Notes: generated by a model from the sequence alone, not told the origin. Counted from the stretch's first letter, positions 18,462 through 27,726 are shown. The stretch: 51,814 nucleotides of DNA from an uncultured Saprospiraceae bacterium (GCA_937921775.1 CAKZUK010000108.1:1-51814); one strand, 5' to 3'. Program-made: numbers and translations.

Positions 18462-19028
18462 ATGGCAAATACTTCAGAAATAAAGAATGGTCTGTGCCTG
18501 AATTTCAACAACGATGTTTGGTCAGTAGTTGAATTTCTTCACGTGAAGCCAGGTAAAGGGCCTGCATTTGTAAGATGCAAGCTCAAGAGTATGACTAGCG
18601 GTAAGGTGGTGGACAACACTTGGCCTTCAAGTCATAAGATTGATATCGTTAGAGTTGAGAGACGAAAATTCCAATTCCTTTACAAAGATGACATGGGCTA
18701 TCATTTTATGAATAATGAAAGCTATGAACAAACAATGATTGATCCTAAGCTTTTGGAAAAGCCAGAATTGATAAAAGAAGGATCAGAAGTGGATATTCTA
18801 TTTGATTCTCAAAAAGATATGCCACTGACGGTAGAACTACCTCAATACATGGTACTTCAAGTAACGTATACTGAACCAGGATTGAAAGGTGATACAGCAA
18901 CCAATGCTAAGAAACCTGCTAAATTAGAAACTGGTGCAGAGGTACAAGTTCCTTTGTTTATCAACGAAGGTGATTTAATAAAAATAGAAACAGCTACTAG
19001 TAATTACGTTGAACGCGTAAAAAAATAA
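18462..19028 (+). CDS. efp: Translation elongation factor P
   Basis: 188 residues, the standard length. EF-P binds between the P and E sites of the ribosome and relieves stalling at polyproline stretches. Domain I has LHVKPGKGPAFVRCKLK, where Lys32 at the loop tip is the residue modified in many bacteria; no modification enzyme (EpmA/B, EarP) is seen in the window. The signature YVERVKK closes the protein, and the central OB domains are intact (VDILFDSQKDMPLTVELPQYM). accB begins five bases after its stop, so efp, accB and accC are almost certainly co-transcribed, an arrangement common across bacteria. Confidence 0.95.
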   Translation: MANTSEIKNGLCLNFNNDVWSVVEFLHVKPGKGPAFVRCKLKSMTSGKVVDNTWPSSHKIDIVRVERRKFQFLYKDDMGYHFMNNESYEQTMIDPKLLEKPELIKEGSEVDILFDSQKDMPLTVELPQYMVLQVTYTEPGLKGDTATNAKKPAKLETGAEVQVPLFINEGDLIKIETATSNYVERVKK

Positions 19029-19033
19029 TTAAG

Positions 19034-19570
19034 ATGAATTTTAAAGAAGTTCAAGAACTAATAAAACTGATTAATAAGTCAAACCTGACCGAATTTAAAA
19101 TGGAAAAGGCAGATTTTAAAATCTCTATCCGGACTAAAAAATACGGTCGGTTACTTAAAAATCAAGGAACAAATACACACACTCAATCGATTGTACCCGT
19201 TGCGACTACGCATCAGGTTCCGATGCAACAGATGCAAGCTGCTCCACCAGTAGCTGCTCCTCCAGCACCTGAATCGACTTCCTCTAACGGAAATGGTAAA
19301 GACGCTGCTCCAGCAGAAGCTAATAACTTCGTGGAAGTGAAATCTCCAATCGTAGGAACATTCTACAGATCTTCATCTCCGGATAAAGATCCTTTTATTG
19401 TTCCTGGTGATACAATTCAAAAAGGATCAGTCGTGTGTATCGTAGAAGCAATGAAATTGTTTAATGAAATTGAATCTGAAGTCAGTGGTAAGGTTGTGAA
19501 AATATTGGTTGACGATGCGTCACCTGTGGAATATGACCAACCGCTATTTTTGGTAGACCCGAACGGCTAA
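19034..19570 (+). CDS. accB: Biotin carboxyl carrier protein of acetyl-CoA carboxylase
   Basis: 178 residues. AccB carries the biotin that moves CO2 from biotin carboxylase to the carboxyltransferase. The N-terminal helix (MNFKEVQELIKLINKS) is followed by a flexible Ala/Pro/Gln linker (about 55-95), then the biotinyl domain from about residue 100. The biotin-accepting Lys141 lies in VEAMKLFNEIES, and the 'thumb' region SPDKDPFIVPGD is typical of BCCP. The gene starts five bases after efp and ends 65 bases before accC. The carboxyltransferase genes accA and accD are not in this window. Confidence 0.95.
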   Translation: MNFKEVQELIKLINKSNLTEFKMEKADFKISIRTKKYGRLLKNQGTNTHTQSIVPVATTHQVPMQQMQAAPPVAAPPAPESTSSNGNGKDAAPAEANNFVEVKSPIVGTFYRSSSPDKDPFIVPGDTIQKGSVVCIVEAMKLFNEIESEVSGKVVKILVDDASPVEYDQPLFLVDPNG

Positions 19571-19635
19571 TCATTCATTATTCTAGCAACTGACTGCACC
19601 AATTGCAGACAGGCTCAAAACTTAAGAAACCTATT

Positions 19636-20985
19636 ATGTTTAAGAAGATATTGATTGCCAATCGTGGTGAAATAGCTTTACGTATTATACGTACGTGTAA
19701 AGAAATGGGGATTAAAACAGTGGCAGTTTATTCAACAGCTGATCGTGAGAGTCTTCACGTTCGTTTTGCTGATGAGGCTGTTTGTATAGGCCCTCCTTCT
19801 TCATCTGAATCTTATCTAAGCATTCCAAAAATAATGGCTGCCGTTGAAATCACTAACTCTGATGCAATTCATCCGGGCTATGGTTTCCTTTCGGAAAATG
19901 CTGACTTTGCGGAAGTATGCGCGGAGTATGGAATCAAATTTATTGGCCCCACTCCTGAGCAAATCAGAAAGATGGGTGATAAGATTACTGCCAAAGATAC
20001 CATGATCAAAGCTGGCGTTCCTGTAGTACCTGGTTCGGATGGATTGATTAAAGATGTTAAGCATGCCATTAAACTGGCTGATGATATTGGATACCCAGTA
20101 ATCCTCAAAGCAACTGCAGGCGGAGGTGGACGTGGAATGCGTCTGGTATGGGCTGCTGAAGAAGTAGAAGATGCTTGGAACAGTGCTCGTCAAGAAGCAA
20201 AAGCGGCCTTCGCAAACGATGGAATTTACATTGAAAAATTTGTACAGGAACCTCGTCACATTGAAATTCAAATAGCAGGTGATTGTGAAGGAAATGTTTG
20301 CCACCTGTCAGAAAGAGAATGTTCAATCCAGCGTCGTCACCAAAAATTAGTTGAAGAATCTCCTTCTCCTTTTATGACCAAAGCTTTGCGCAAAAAAATG
20401 GGTACAGCGGCCATCAAAGCGGGACAAGCTATCAACTATGAAGGTGTAGGTACTGTGGAGTTTTTGGTTGACAAAGATCGCAACTTCTATTTCATGGAAA
20501 TGAATACGCGTATTCAGGTAGAGCATACGGTGACTGAAGAAGTGATCGATCATGACCTGATAAAAGAACAAATAAAAATTGCTGCAGGTATCACCATTTC
20601 TGGTAAAAACTATGAACCACAAATGCATGCCATCGAATGCAGAATAAACGCAGAAGACCCTTTCAATAATTTCAGACCAAGCCCAGGAAAGATAACGTCA
20701 TTCCACAGTGCAAAAGGTCATGGTGTTCGGGTGGATACACACGTTTATGCAGGATACACGATTCCGCCTCACTACGATTCTATGATTGCCAAACTAATCT
20801 GTCGCGCTCAAACGCGTGAAGAGTGCATTAAGAAAATGGAACGTGCACTGGATGAATTTATCGTTGAAGGTGTACACACTACTATTCCTTTCCATCAACA
20901 ATTGATGAAGAATGAACAATTCCGATCGGGTAAATTTCATACCGGATTTTTGGAAGGCTTCGATTTAGTTCCTCCTAAGAAATAA
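19636..20985 (+). CDS. accC: Biotin carboxylase subunit of acetyl-CoA carboxylase
   Basis: 449 residues from the ATG at 19636 ([17 protein letters not shown]), which is the length of E. coli AccC. An upstream ATG at 19603 would add 11 extra residues and is rejected. The enzyme uses ATP and bicarbonate to carboxylate biotin on AccB. The ATP-grasp domain has [35 protein letters not shown], and the metal site [18 protein letters not shown]. The C-terminal domain has [21 protein letters not shown]. It forms one unit with efp and accB and ends at a terminator hairpin at 20998. Confidence 0.95.
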   Translation: MFKKILIANRGEIALRIIRTCKEMGIKTVAVYSTADRESLHVRFADEAVCIGPPSSSESYLSIPKIMAAVEITNSDAIHPGYGFLSENADFAEVCAEYGIKFIGPTPEQIRKMGDKITAKDTMIKAGVPVVPGSDGLIKDVKHAIKLADDIGYPVILKATAGGGGRGMRLVWAAEEVEDAWNSARQEAKAAFANDGIYIEKFVQEPRHIEIQIAGDCEGNVCHLSERECSIQRRHQKLVEESPSPFMTKALRKKMGTAAIKAGQAINYEGVGTVEFLVDKDRNFYFMEMNTRIQVEHTVTEEVIDHDLIKEQIKIAAGITISGKNYEPQMHAIECRINAEDPFNNFRPSPGKITSFHSAKGHGVRVDTHVYAGYTIPPHYDSMIAKLICRAQTREECIKKMERALDEFIVEGVHTTIPFHQQLMKNEQFRSGKFHTGFLEGFDLVPPKK

Positions 20986-20997
20986 TTTTAAATTTTG

Positions 20998-21028
20998 CAA
21001 GCACCTGTTATACTTTAGCAGGTGCTTG
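20998..21028 (+). terminator. Hairpin terminator after accC
   Basis: A perfect 10-bp stem (CAAGCACCTG with CAGGTGCTTG) has an 11-base loop. It begins 12 bases after the accC stop and is followed by a weak T-tract (TAAAGTTT). The next gene begins only 12 bases after the hairpin, so read-through is possible. Confidence 0.65.
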
Positions 21029-21040
21029 TAAAGTTTACAT

Positions 21041-22864
21041 ATGATGAATAACATCCGACGATTATTACAATACGTCAAACCTTACAAACCACTTGTACTA
21101 GGGAATATAGCAGCCAATATTCTAATGGCTGTTTTTACTATCGTTAGCATCCCAGCTATCATTCCTTTCCTAGAAATTTTATTTGATCGCTCGACTAGCT
21201 TCTCTACAAGTCCTGAATGGGCTTGGAATATTAGCAGTATGGTAGAGTATAGCAAATTCTCTTTTTCAGAACTTATAAAACATAAAGGTAAAGAATATGC
21301 ATTAGGCTCTATTTGCTTGATCATTGTAATCATTTTCTTATTTAAAAACTTTTTTCGTTACCTCTCCTTGTTTTTTATGGCGCCAGTTCGGAATGGAATT
21401 GTGCGAGATATCCGTCAGCAACTTTTTTCAAAGATGATGCATTTACCTTTGTCTTATTTTTCAAATGAAAGGAAAGGTGATCTCATGTCGAGGATTACAG
21501 CGGATGTGCAAGAGGTAGAGTGGAGTATTCTCAACGTATTGGAAGTCATATTTCGAGAGCCATTAATTATCTTTGGCTGTTTACTAGTGATGCTGTACAT
21601 CAGCCCTCCACTTACCGTTTTTGTTTTTATCCTTTTCCTTTTCACGGCTTTGATTATTGGTGGGATTGGAAAAACCTTACGGAAAAAATCGTCAGTAGCG
21701 CAAGATAAATTAGGGAACCTAGTTTCGATTATCGAAGAAGGATTATCGGGCTTGCGTATTATAAAGGGCTTTACTGCTGAGGGATACCAAGAGGCTAAGT
21801 TTAAGAAGGAAAACGATAGTTATCGAGATACACTAACACAACTGTTACGTAGAAGAGATTTGTCATCACCGCTTTCCGAATTTTTAGGGATTGCAGTAGT
21901 AGCCGTATTATTATGGTATGGAGGAGGATTAGTATTTGGAGGAGATATGGCAGCTGAAAATTTCTTCGCTTTTATTTTTGCATTCTTCAATATCATCACT
22001 CCAGCTAAATCTTTTTCTAAAGCATATTATAATATTCAAAAAGGATTGGCAGCTGTTGATCGAATTGATGAGATACAGAATGCGAACATTAAGATTGCAG
22101 ATCTTCCTGATGCAGTAGCGATACAAACCTTTGAAAAAGAAATTGAATATCGTGATGTGTCATTTGTTTATAATAATGGTCCTGTCAATGTTTTGAAAAA
22201 CATCCAACTCAATATTTCAAAAGGTAAAGTATTGGCACTGGTGGGGCCATCAGGTTCTGGTAAAACGACCTTGGCTGATTTATTGCCACGCCTCTATGAT
22301 GTTACAAAAGGGCAATTGTTGATTGATGGGAAAGATGTCCGTGCATATACTTTGGAAAGTTTACGTGCTTTGTTTGGCATCGTTTCGCAAGAGCCTATTC
22401 TATTCAATGATACCATTTATAATAACATCGCCTTTGGGATTAAGGGAGTAGATGAAGCAGCTATAATTGAGGCTGCTCGTATCGCTAATGCGCATGATTT
22501 TATTATTGAAATGGAGCATGGTTATCAAACTAATATTGGAGATCGTGGCGATAAATTGAGCGGTGGTCAACGTCAGCGAATCACCATAGCAAGAGCCGTA
22601 TTAAAAAATCCTCCAATATTAATTTTGGATGAAGCAACATCTTCTCTTGATTCTGCATCTGAGAAATTAGTACAGGAAGCCTTGTCTAAATTGATGGCTA
22701 ATCGGACATCCATCGTGATAGCACATCGCTTGTCAACGATTCAATATGCGGATGAAATCATAGTAATGCAGGAAGGCGAAATACTCGAACGAGGTACACA
22801 CCTTGAGCTACTCGAAGGGGGAGGAGCCTATAAGAAGTTGGTGGATTTACAAGGAATGCACTAA
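21041..22864 (+). CDS. MsbA-like ABC exporter (fused membrane and ATPase domains)
   Basis: 607 residues, a half-transporter that would work as a homodimer. Residues 1-330 hold the six-helix type I exporter domain, including GDLMSRITADVQEVEWSI, the usual coupling-helix region. The ATPase domain (about 365-607) has Walker A GPSGSGKTT, Q-loop IVSQEPILF, signature LSGGQRQRITIARAV, Walker B ILILDEATSSLD and the switch histidine in IVIAHRLSTI. The build matches lipid A/lipid flippases (MsbA) and other exporters; the substrate is inferred only from similarity. The gene is probably in the inner membrane. Its stop codon is followed at once by a family 1 repeat. Confidence 0.88.
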   Translation: MMNNIRRLLQYVKPYKPLVLGNIAANILMAVFTIVSIPAIIPFLEILFDRSTSFSTSPEWAWNISSMVEYSKFSFSELIKHKGKEYALGSICLIIVIIFLFKNFFRYLSLFFMAPVRNGIVRDIRQQLFSKMMHLPLSYFSNERKGDLMSRITADVQEVEWSILNVLEVIFREPLIIFGCLLVMLYISPPLTVFVFILFLFTALIIGGIGKTLRKKSSVAQDKLGNLVSIIEEGLSGLRIIKGFTAEGYQEAKFKKENDSYRDTLTQLLRRRDLSSPLSEFLGIAVVAVLLWYGGGLVFGGDMAAENFFAFIFAFFNIITPAKSFSKAYYNIQKGLAAVDRIDEIQNANIKIADLPDAVAIQTFEKEIEYRDVSFVYNNGPVNVLKNIQLNISKGKVLALVGPSGSGKTTLADLLPRLYDVTKGQLLIDGKDVRAYTLESLRALFGIVSQEPILFNDTIYNNIAFGIKGVDEAAIIEAARIANAHDFIIEMEHGYQTNIGDRGDKLSGGQRQRITIARAVLKNPPILILDEATSSLDSASEKLVQEALSKLMANRTSIVIAHRLSTIQYADEIIVMQEGEILERGTHLELLEGGGAYKKLVDLQGMH

Positions 22865-23099
22865 GGAATTAGAATAGAAACTGGAATGTACATTAGAATA
22901 CTCTTCTAAGGTGGCTTCACAGTAGCGGAAATATTCCTAGTTCAATTAAATCGACCGACACAATGGTGATTTTCACAATAGCGAGTATATCCTAATTCTG
23001 TCTGGTAGTCTGTTTAGCGTCTCTGGTCGCCGGATAGGCTAGCGAGGAAAATCCGACATGTTCTAATTAGAATTCACATTCTAATTCTATCGAACTCCC
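22865..23099. repeat. Dispersed palindromic repeat, family 1 (copy B, enlarged)
   Basis: Starts with GGAATTAGAAT directly after the ABC transporter stop and ends with ATTCTAATTCTATCGAACTCC. At 235 bp it is about twice as long as the other copies and has additional internal ATTAGAAT cores, as though two elements were nested or joined. The rest of the gap to 23214 shows no gene. Confidence 0.55.
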
Positions 23100-23213
23100 T
23101 TAAAATCAGGTTAATAAAATTAGAATCGTCTCATCTATCCTTAAAATGTTGTATTTTGAGCTGTAATAAGCTATCTGAACTTAAACTAAACCTAACTACA
23201 AATATTCGTAGAC

Positions 23214-24353
23214 ATGATAAAAAAACTACATATTTTCTTTTTTCTACTCGTTTTTTCCCAGTTAAATGGGCAAATAACGGTAAGCAATGCTACCTTTCCA
23301 GTGGCTGGAGATACCCTCCGAACGGCTACGGATGCTATGCCTTCAATAGATTTGTTGGGGCCTGGAGGAGATCAGGATTGGAATTTCACAAACCTTTCTG
23401 GGATTGTACAGGAACAATTGGTTCGAAATGCAGCTGAGGGTGAATTTTTTAGTGAATTCCCAAATGCTGAATTACTGCTAACAACTCTGGCTAATGTAGA
23501 TGCTGGTGAAATCTATTATAACGTGACTACTGGGACTTATGACAATATGGGATATGTTGGACCGGATCCAGCAAACTTTGGTCTGAATCTAGTCGCTCGT
23601 TTTAATCCACAAGTACCTGAGCGTAGAGCACCGATGAATTTTTTCGATGTGAATACAGCAGATACAGATGTTGTAATTGCCTTTGATGCAAGTATTCTGC
23701 CTCCAGAGGTTACGGATAGTTTGCCTGTTGCTCCTGATTCAATTCGGTTTAGAATTGCAGCAGAGCGTTTGGATGTAGTAGATGCTTGGGGAACACTTTC
23801 AATACCTGGAGGTACTTATGATGTGCTTCGTGAAAAGCGTATTGAGGAGCGAGAAACCCGGATGGATGTATTAGTAGGAATAGGCCCTTTTTCTGAATGG
23901 GTAGATATTACGGATATTATCGGACTAGACTTTTTGGGAGTTGATACCACCATTACGTACAACTTCTTTAGTAATGATGCTAAAGAGCCCATTGCAGTAG
24001 TAACAGTTGATAATACAACGGAGGATCCCATATTTGTAGAGTTTAAATCAAATGACTTTGTGTCAAGCGTTAATTATATAAATACAGGGAAATCGGATCT
24101 TTTTGCTTCACCTAATCCAGCAATTAATGAAGTTCGATTTGAATTTCTTAACTTGAAAAAAGGGGTTTATAAGCTTAAAATTTACAATATCCTAGGCGTA
24201 GAAGTTTGGAGTGATAAGTACTCTATTATTAATAATCATCGTGCGATCAGAGTTGATTTGTCTGACTTTAGAAAAGGTACTTACCTTTATAGTTTAGAAG
24301 ATGATCGCGGTAAGACGATTACGACTAAGCGTTTGATTATACTCAAGCCTTAG
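23214..24353 (+). CDS. Secreted protein of unknown function with T9SS type A sorting domain
   Basis: 379 residues. The signal peptide is MIKKLHIFFFLLVFSQLNG, cleaved near QITVS. Residues 25-295 have no domain that I recognise; they include LGPGGDQDWNFTNLSG and VDAWGTLSIPGGTYDVLREKRIEERET, a pattern seen in Bacteroidota secreted proteins of unknown role. From about residue 300 the type A sorting domain is clear: LFASPNPAINEVRFEFLNLKK, LKIYNILGVEVW, DLSDFRKGTYLYSL and KRLIILKP. It should be exported through the T9SS. It is followed by a strong terminator and then the sigma factor gene, so it is likely a single-gene unit. Confidence 0.82.
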   Translation: MIKKLHIFFFLLVFSQLNGQITVSNATFPVAGDTLRTATDAMPSIDLLGPGGDQDWNFTNLSGIVQEQLVRNAAEGEFFSEFPNAELLLTTLANVDAGEIYYNVTTGTYDNMGYVGPDPANFGLNLVARFNPQVPERRAPMNFFDVNTADTDVVIAFDASILPPEVTDSLPVAPDSIRFRIAAERLDVVDAWGTLSIPGGTYDVLREKRIEERETRMDVLVGIGPFSEWVDITDIIGLDFLGVDTTITYNFFSNDAKEPIAVVTVDNTTEDPIFVEFKSNDFVSSVNYINTGKSDLFASPNPAINEVRFEFLNLKKGVYKLKIYNILGVEVWSDKYSIINNHRAIRVDLSDFRKGTYLYSLEDDRGKTITTKRLIILKP

Positions 24354-24380
24354 TATTTAAATGCTTTGATTGCTTAGCGC

Positions 24381-24426
24381 AAAAAAATCCCGAATTCTGA
24401 CTTTCTCAGGATTCGGGATTTTTTTT
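24381..24426 (+). terminator. Strong Rho-independent terminator
   Basis: A 20-bp stem with one G-U pair has a 5-base loop and A/T flanks on both sides, the T-run being eight or more bases. It begins 27 bases after the stop of the T9SS gene, and its shape would allow it to work on both strands. Confidence 0.9.
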
Positions 24427-24534
24427 ACCTGCATAGGCAACCTTCCCGACATAATCGGTACCATACAGGAAAGAAAGACAAACGAACAAAAGAAAATAGC
24501 CGAAAAAAGCGTCTTATAGCTGAAATAGCAGAAA

Positions 24535-25107
24535 ATGACGCAAATAACAAAGATGTCTGAAGCCAAACTATTACAAGGATGCTTAGCTGGAGATCGACAA
24601 AGTCAGAAGACTCTGTACGAACAGTATAAGGTACAGATGTACCGAATGTGCTTGAGATACGCTAATGGCAGATCTGACGCAGAAGATATCTTACAAGATG
24701 GCTTTATTAAAGTTTTTTCAGATTTGCATCAATATTCAGGAAAGGGAGCTTTGGGAGGTTGGATTCGAAAAGTAATGGTAAACACTGCTTTGCAACATAT
24801 CCGTAAGAATAAGCGCATCCCCAACATGATAGAAGTAGATCAGATTATTGATCTCAAAGAGGCTTCCGAACAGATCTACAGCCGAATAGGAGCAAAGGCA
24901 CTCACCGAGATGATACAGAAACTGCCACCGGGCTACAAAATGATTTTTAACCTCTACGTGGTAGACGGTTATACACACCAGGAAATCGCAGACCAACTTA
25001 ACATAAGCATCAATACTTCAAAATCACAGTTGTCTAAAGCTAAGGCTACTCTTAGAAAAAAACTGGAACATACGATGAAGGCTCCTTTAAGAAATCCCGT
25101 GAGTTAA
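24535..25107 (+). CDS. ECF-type RNA polymerase sigma factor
   Basis: 190 residues. Region 2 spans about residues 25-90 (LYEQYKVQMYRMCLRYANGRSDAEDILQDGFIKVF, then GGWIRKVMVNTALQHIRKN), binding core polymerase and the -10 region. Region 4 spans about 125-180 (IQKLPPGYKMIFNLYVVDGYTHQEIADQLNISINTSKSQLSKAKATLRKK), a helix-turn-helix for the -35 region. An alternative start at 24553 (MSEAK) is possible; I keep 24535. The gene lies 113 bases before a membrane protein that may act as its regulator. In Bacteroidota such pairs often control envelope or T9SS functions; the regulon here is unknown. Confidence 0.9.
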   Translation: MTQITKMSEAKLLQGCLAGDRQSQKTLYEQYKVQMYRMCLRYANGRSDAEDILQDGFIKVFSDLHQYSGKGALGGWIRKVMVNTALQHIRKNKRIPNMIEVDQIIDLKEASEQIYSRIGAKALTEMIQKLPPGYKMIFNLYVVDGYTHQEIADQLNISINTSKSQLSKAKATLRKKLEHTMKAPLRNPVS

Positions 25108-25220
25108 GTTAGCGATAAAATAAAAACAAGGCTTTCTTTGGTCACTTTTGCTTTCATTTTAACGCTGACCACAGGACTTGTAAAAGAATATGGTAAATTA
25201 ATTTAAACCTATAGATTAAG

Positions 25221-26768
25221 ATGAGTAATAATTTCAATTCAGACAGTTTAGAAAGCTTCTTCCAAAAGGGGCTTCAAGATGATCTGCTCACAGATATAGC
25301 ATCTGATGGTTGGGACATGCCTTCTGATGCCGTATGGGATAATATTGAAACGGGCATTACCGTTCGCCAAATCCGAGGGAAGAAGTGGGGAGACAACAAA
25401 CCATGGTTGTCCGTAGCAGCTGCCATTTTATTCATTACCATCTTTTATCAAACACTTTCACAACAACAAAGTATTGATGGCCTACAACATCAAATAGATG
25501 CACAGGCAAACAAGCAAACCCAAATTGACAATAATCAAAAGACTAAGCAGTCTGAAGACTTTCAAAATAATATAGCAAGTATTCCTACAGAGGAATCAAC
25601 CTCAAGTCAAGCAAGCACAACTAGTAATACCAATAACATTATTGCAGCTACTACAAAAAATACAACAAGCATAACAACAAGAAACATTCATAATAATTCA
25701 GTAACACTTCCTTCATCGCAAAACATTCTTTTTGACGAAAGTCAAAATCGACCTTTAGAAAATCAAAATCATTCTTTAGCTGTAAATCCTAAACTTGAAC
25801 TAACTGCTGCTGCCAAGCCATCTAATCATACTAACTATCTATCAACAAAATTGGAAAAGCAGCAATTAGTAGCACTTAATGTTAAGTCAAAAAGGATGAC
25901 TGATATAATACCTACTTTGAAAAATTCTTCTTACCCAAGTCTAGGATCAGTCGAGCCTTTTGAAAAAGCGGTTGATCAGAAAAATGTTTATGTTGGAGCC
26001 TACATAGGATCGAACTGGACTTCAACGAAAGTGAAGGGGAACACAGAAGTTAAAGACTTATTGGATAAGCAACAATTTACAACATCATCTTATCAAACAG
26101 GAGTTAAAATTGGTTATCAGTTGAGTGACAAATGGTCTGTCGAGACGGGACTTGCTTACAATAAGATTCAACAGAAATCTGAACATCAACTCAACTTTAC
26201 TTTCGATTCTGATGATATCAGCCTCAACGCTGACGGAGAATACGAGGGAACCTACACAGGTAGTTTAAGTACTTCCTATGGTTCACTGCCGGTAGATGTT
26301 GTATTGTCTCATGGTTCTATTGCTCCAAATTTACAGGAAGGACAGATTCTACCTTTTAAGTTAAAGTCAAAGCAAACACTCGAAATGGTGCAGGTTCCAG
26401 TAGCAGTTCGTTACGCTGTAGGTTCAGGTCGTTTAAAGCTTCATCTGTCAGCAGGAGCTACTGCAAATATTTTAACCAACAAGGATTTGAGAATTGCACT
26501 TCCTTTAGAAGGTTCTAATTTGCCGGGTGTAGCTAATGTAAGTTATGAAGGGAGTGACTTGCAAGGAGAAAATTATCTGGATGATATTAATAATTTAAGC
26601 TTTAGTTTGACCGCTGGAGCGGAACTAACATATGCACTTACGAATAATTTACATTTATACGCTGCGCCTACTTATTCAAAAGGAGTAACACCAGTTTATG
26701 AAAGTGAAGAGCTAGAGACTGACTTGTCGCAGGCAACGGTATTATTAGGAATCAATTATTTTTTCTAA
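25221..26768 (+). CDS. Possible anti-sigma/beta-barrel protein downstream of the sigma factor
   Basis: 515 residues. The N-terminal 60 residues are soluble and charged (including GWDMPSDAVWDNIETGI), followed by one membrane segment at about 62-80 (WLSVAAAILFITIFYQTL). Residues of about 85-250 are a Gln/Asn/Ser/Thr-rich linker. Residues of about 255-515 are an outer-membrane beta-barrel-like domain (VYVGAYIGSNWTS, WSVETGLAYNKI, VQVPVAVRYAVGSGRLKLHLSAGATANI) ending in NYFF with the terminal aromatic residue usual for such proteins. The order suggests a cytoplasmic sigma-binding end, a transit through the inner membrane, and a barrel in the outer membrane. That role is inference from position and layout. 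Its stop overlaps the next, convergent stop by three bases. Confidence 0.75.
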   Translation: MSNNFNSDSLESFFQKGLQDDLLTDIASDGWDMPSDAVWDNIETGITVRQIRGKKWGDNKPWLSVAAAILFITIFYQTLSQQQSIDGLQHQIDAQANKQTQIDNNQKTKQSEDFQNNIASIPTEESTSSQASTTSNTNNIIAATTKNTTSITTRNIHNNSVTLPSSQNILFDESQNRPLENQNHSLAVNPKLELTAAAKPSNHTNYLSTKLEKQQLVALNVKSKRMTDIIPTLKNSSYPSLGSVEPFEKAVDQKNVYVGAYIGSNWTSTKVKGNTEVKDLLDKQQFTTSSYQTGVKIGYQLSDKWSVETGLAYNKIQQKSEHQLNFTFDSDDISLNADGEYEGTYTGSLSTSYGSLPVDVVLSHGSIAPNLQEGQILPFKLKSKQTLEMVQVPVAVRYAVGSGRLKLHLSAGATANILTNKDLRIALPLEGSNLPGVANVSYEGSDLQGENYLDDINNLSFSLTAGAELTYALTNNLHLYAAPTYSKGVTPVYESEELETDLSQATVLLGINYFF

Positions 26769-27400
26769 AAATAACTGAGAAGAGCGAGGTAATGTCCTGT
26801 AGATCCTCCAATGACAAAAAGGTGCCAAATCGAATGATTATGTGGGACCCGTTCCCATGCATAAAAGACAACACCTATGGTATAAGACAGTCCTCCCATA
26901 AGCAACCAGAAGAAAACATCTGAAGGCATTTGGTCGTACATAAATGGAATTGTAAAGGCACCGGACCAACCCATCGCCACGTAAAGAGCTACCGAAAATA
27001 ATTCATACTTTCCTACAAAGAAGATTTTAAAAATCATTCCTGCTAAAGCAATCAGCCATAGCAGCGCTAAAAATATGTAACCAAAAGTATTGGGTAAAAA
27101 GATGAGAATGAAAGGTGTATGCGTTCCCGCAATGAGCAGGTAAATACCAATGTGATCGACGATACGTGTTAGATACTTATGGCGTGGATCAATAGCGCTG
27201 TGATAAATGGTAGATGCCACATACACAAACAACATAGTAAAGAGATAAAGAATGATTCCTCCGAAAAGAAGTGGCTTGTCTTCTAAAGTAATATTTGAGA
27301 AAAAATAGAAAGTGGCAAATAGGCTTAGGGGAATACCAATAGCATGAGTGATGACATTTACTTTCTCGTCTTTGGGGAGTTGCTTCCACTGATATTTCAT
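26765..27400 (-). CDS. Hemolysin III / PAQR family membrane protein
   Basis: 211 residues with about seven membrane segments. The N-terminal motif DEKVNVITHAIGIPLS, the STIYHSA motif, HKYLTRIVDHIGIYLLIAGTHTPF, and the final HNHSIWHLFVIGGSTGHY carry the conserved His and Asp residues that bind a metal in the PAQR/HlyIII superfamily. Family members are linked to membrane fluidity control or lipid hydrolysis; hemolysis is often not their native role. The gene converges on the barrel gene with overlapping stops (26765-26768), so the two transcripts collide. A good promoter lies at 27454-27487. Confidence 0.88.
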   Translation of the reverse strand: MKYQWKQLPKDEKVNVITHAIGIPLSLFATFYFFSNITLEDKPLLFGGIILYLFTMLFVYVASTIYHSAIDPRHKYLTRIVDHIGIYLLIAGTHTPFILIFLPNTFGYIFLALLWLIALAGMIFKIFFVGKYELFSVALYVAMGWSGAFTIPFMYDQMPSDVFFWLLMGGLSYTIGVVFYAWERVPHNHSIWHLFVIGGSTGHYLALLSYF

Positions 27401-27453
27401 ACTCGTTAACTTCTTAAAGAAAAACTATATAAACTTTCTTAATTATTTTAACT

Positions 27454-27487
27454 CAAAGGTACAGAAGTTTCAATAGAATGTATTCAA
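27454..27487 (-). promoter_or_regulatory. Promoter of the hemolysin III-family gene
   Basis: On the minus strand, TTG (complement of 27485-27487) is followed by 23 bases and TACCTTTG (complement of 27454-27461). The -7 element is an exact match and the spacer is at the upper limit of the family. It lies about 55 bases before the ATG. The -33 element is just downstream of the terminator at 27491-27521. Confidence 0.55.
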
Positions 27488-27490
27488 ACG

Positions 27491-27521
27491 AAAAAGGACT
27501 TATCAATTAAGATAAGTCCTT
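27491..27521 (-). terminator. Terminator of the small RiPP-like gene
   Basis: A perfect 11-bp stem (AAGGACTTATC with GATAAGTCCTT) has a 6-base loop. On the minus strand it ends in five T residues. It lies about 85 bases past the stop of the 39-residue gene at 27607, which supports that gene being a real transcript. A weaker T-tract on the plus strand could also serve that direction. Confidence 0.75.
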
Positions 27522-27606
27522 ATTTTAGGGGGTGTGATTTAATCAAGTTAAATCTACATAATGTGTGAACTGCCCTTCTTATAGGACTAGTTTATGAGAA
27601 AGATTA

Positions 27607-27726
27607 TTAGCCAACCCAGGTATAACCTCCATCATTACCTTTCAATTTCTTAGATTTGTTGGTAGACGAAGAAGTTACAAAACTTTTTACCCGGATATCC
27701 TGTAATTTTATCTTGCTTTTTTTCAT
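27607..27726 (-). CDS. Small RiPP-precursor-like peptide (pinensin-type leader)
   Basis: 39 residues from the ATG at 27726. An upstream in-frame ATG at 27792 would add 22 residues unlike any leader. The leader-like part KIKLQDIRVKSFVTS matches the pattern KxxLxxLxVxSFVT seen in precursors of Bacteroidota class I lanthipeptides of the pinensin type. The C terminus is GNDGGYTWVG, with a Gly-Gly that could be a cleavage site. There is no Cys, and after the Gly-Gly only one Thr remains, so a lanthionine ring cannot form. No LanB, LanC, protease or transporter lies nearby. It may be an orphan or decayed precursor, or a peptide processed by enzymes elsewhere. It has its own terminator. The assignment rests on pattern memory. 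Confidence 0.55.
   Translation of the reverse strand: MKKSKIKLQDIRVKSFVTSSSTNKSKKLKGNDGGYTWVG

Noticed and set aside
19816..20304. 162-codon minus-strand frame opposite accC
   Set aside because: It lies fully inside the well-supported accC gene and has no domain-like features.
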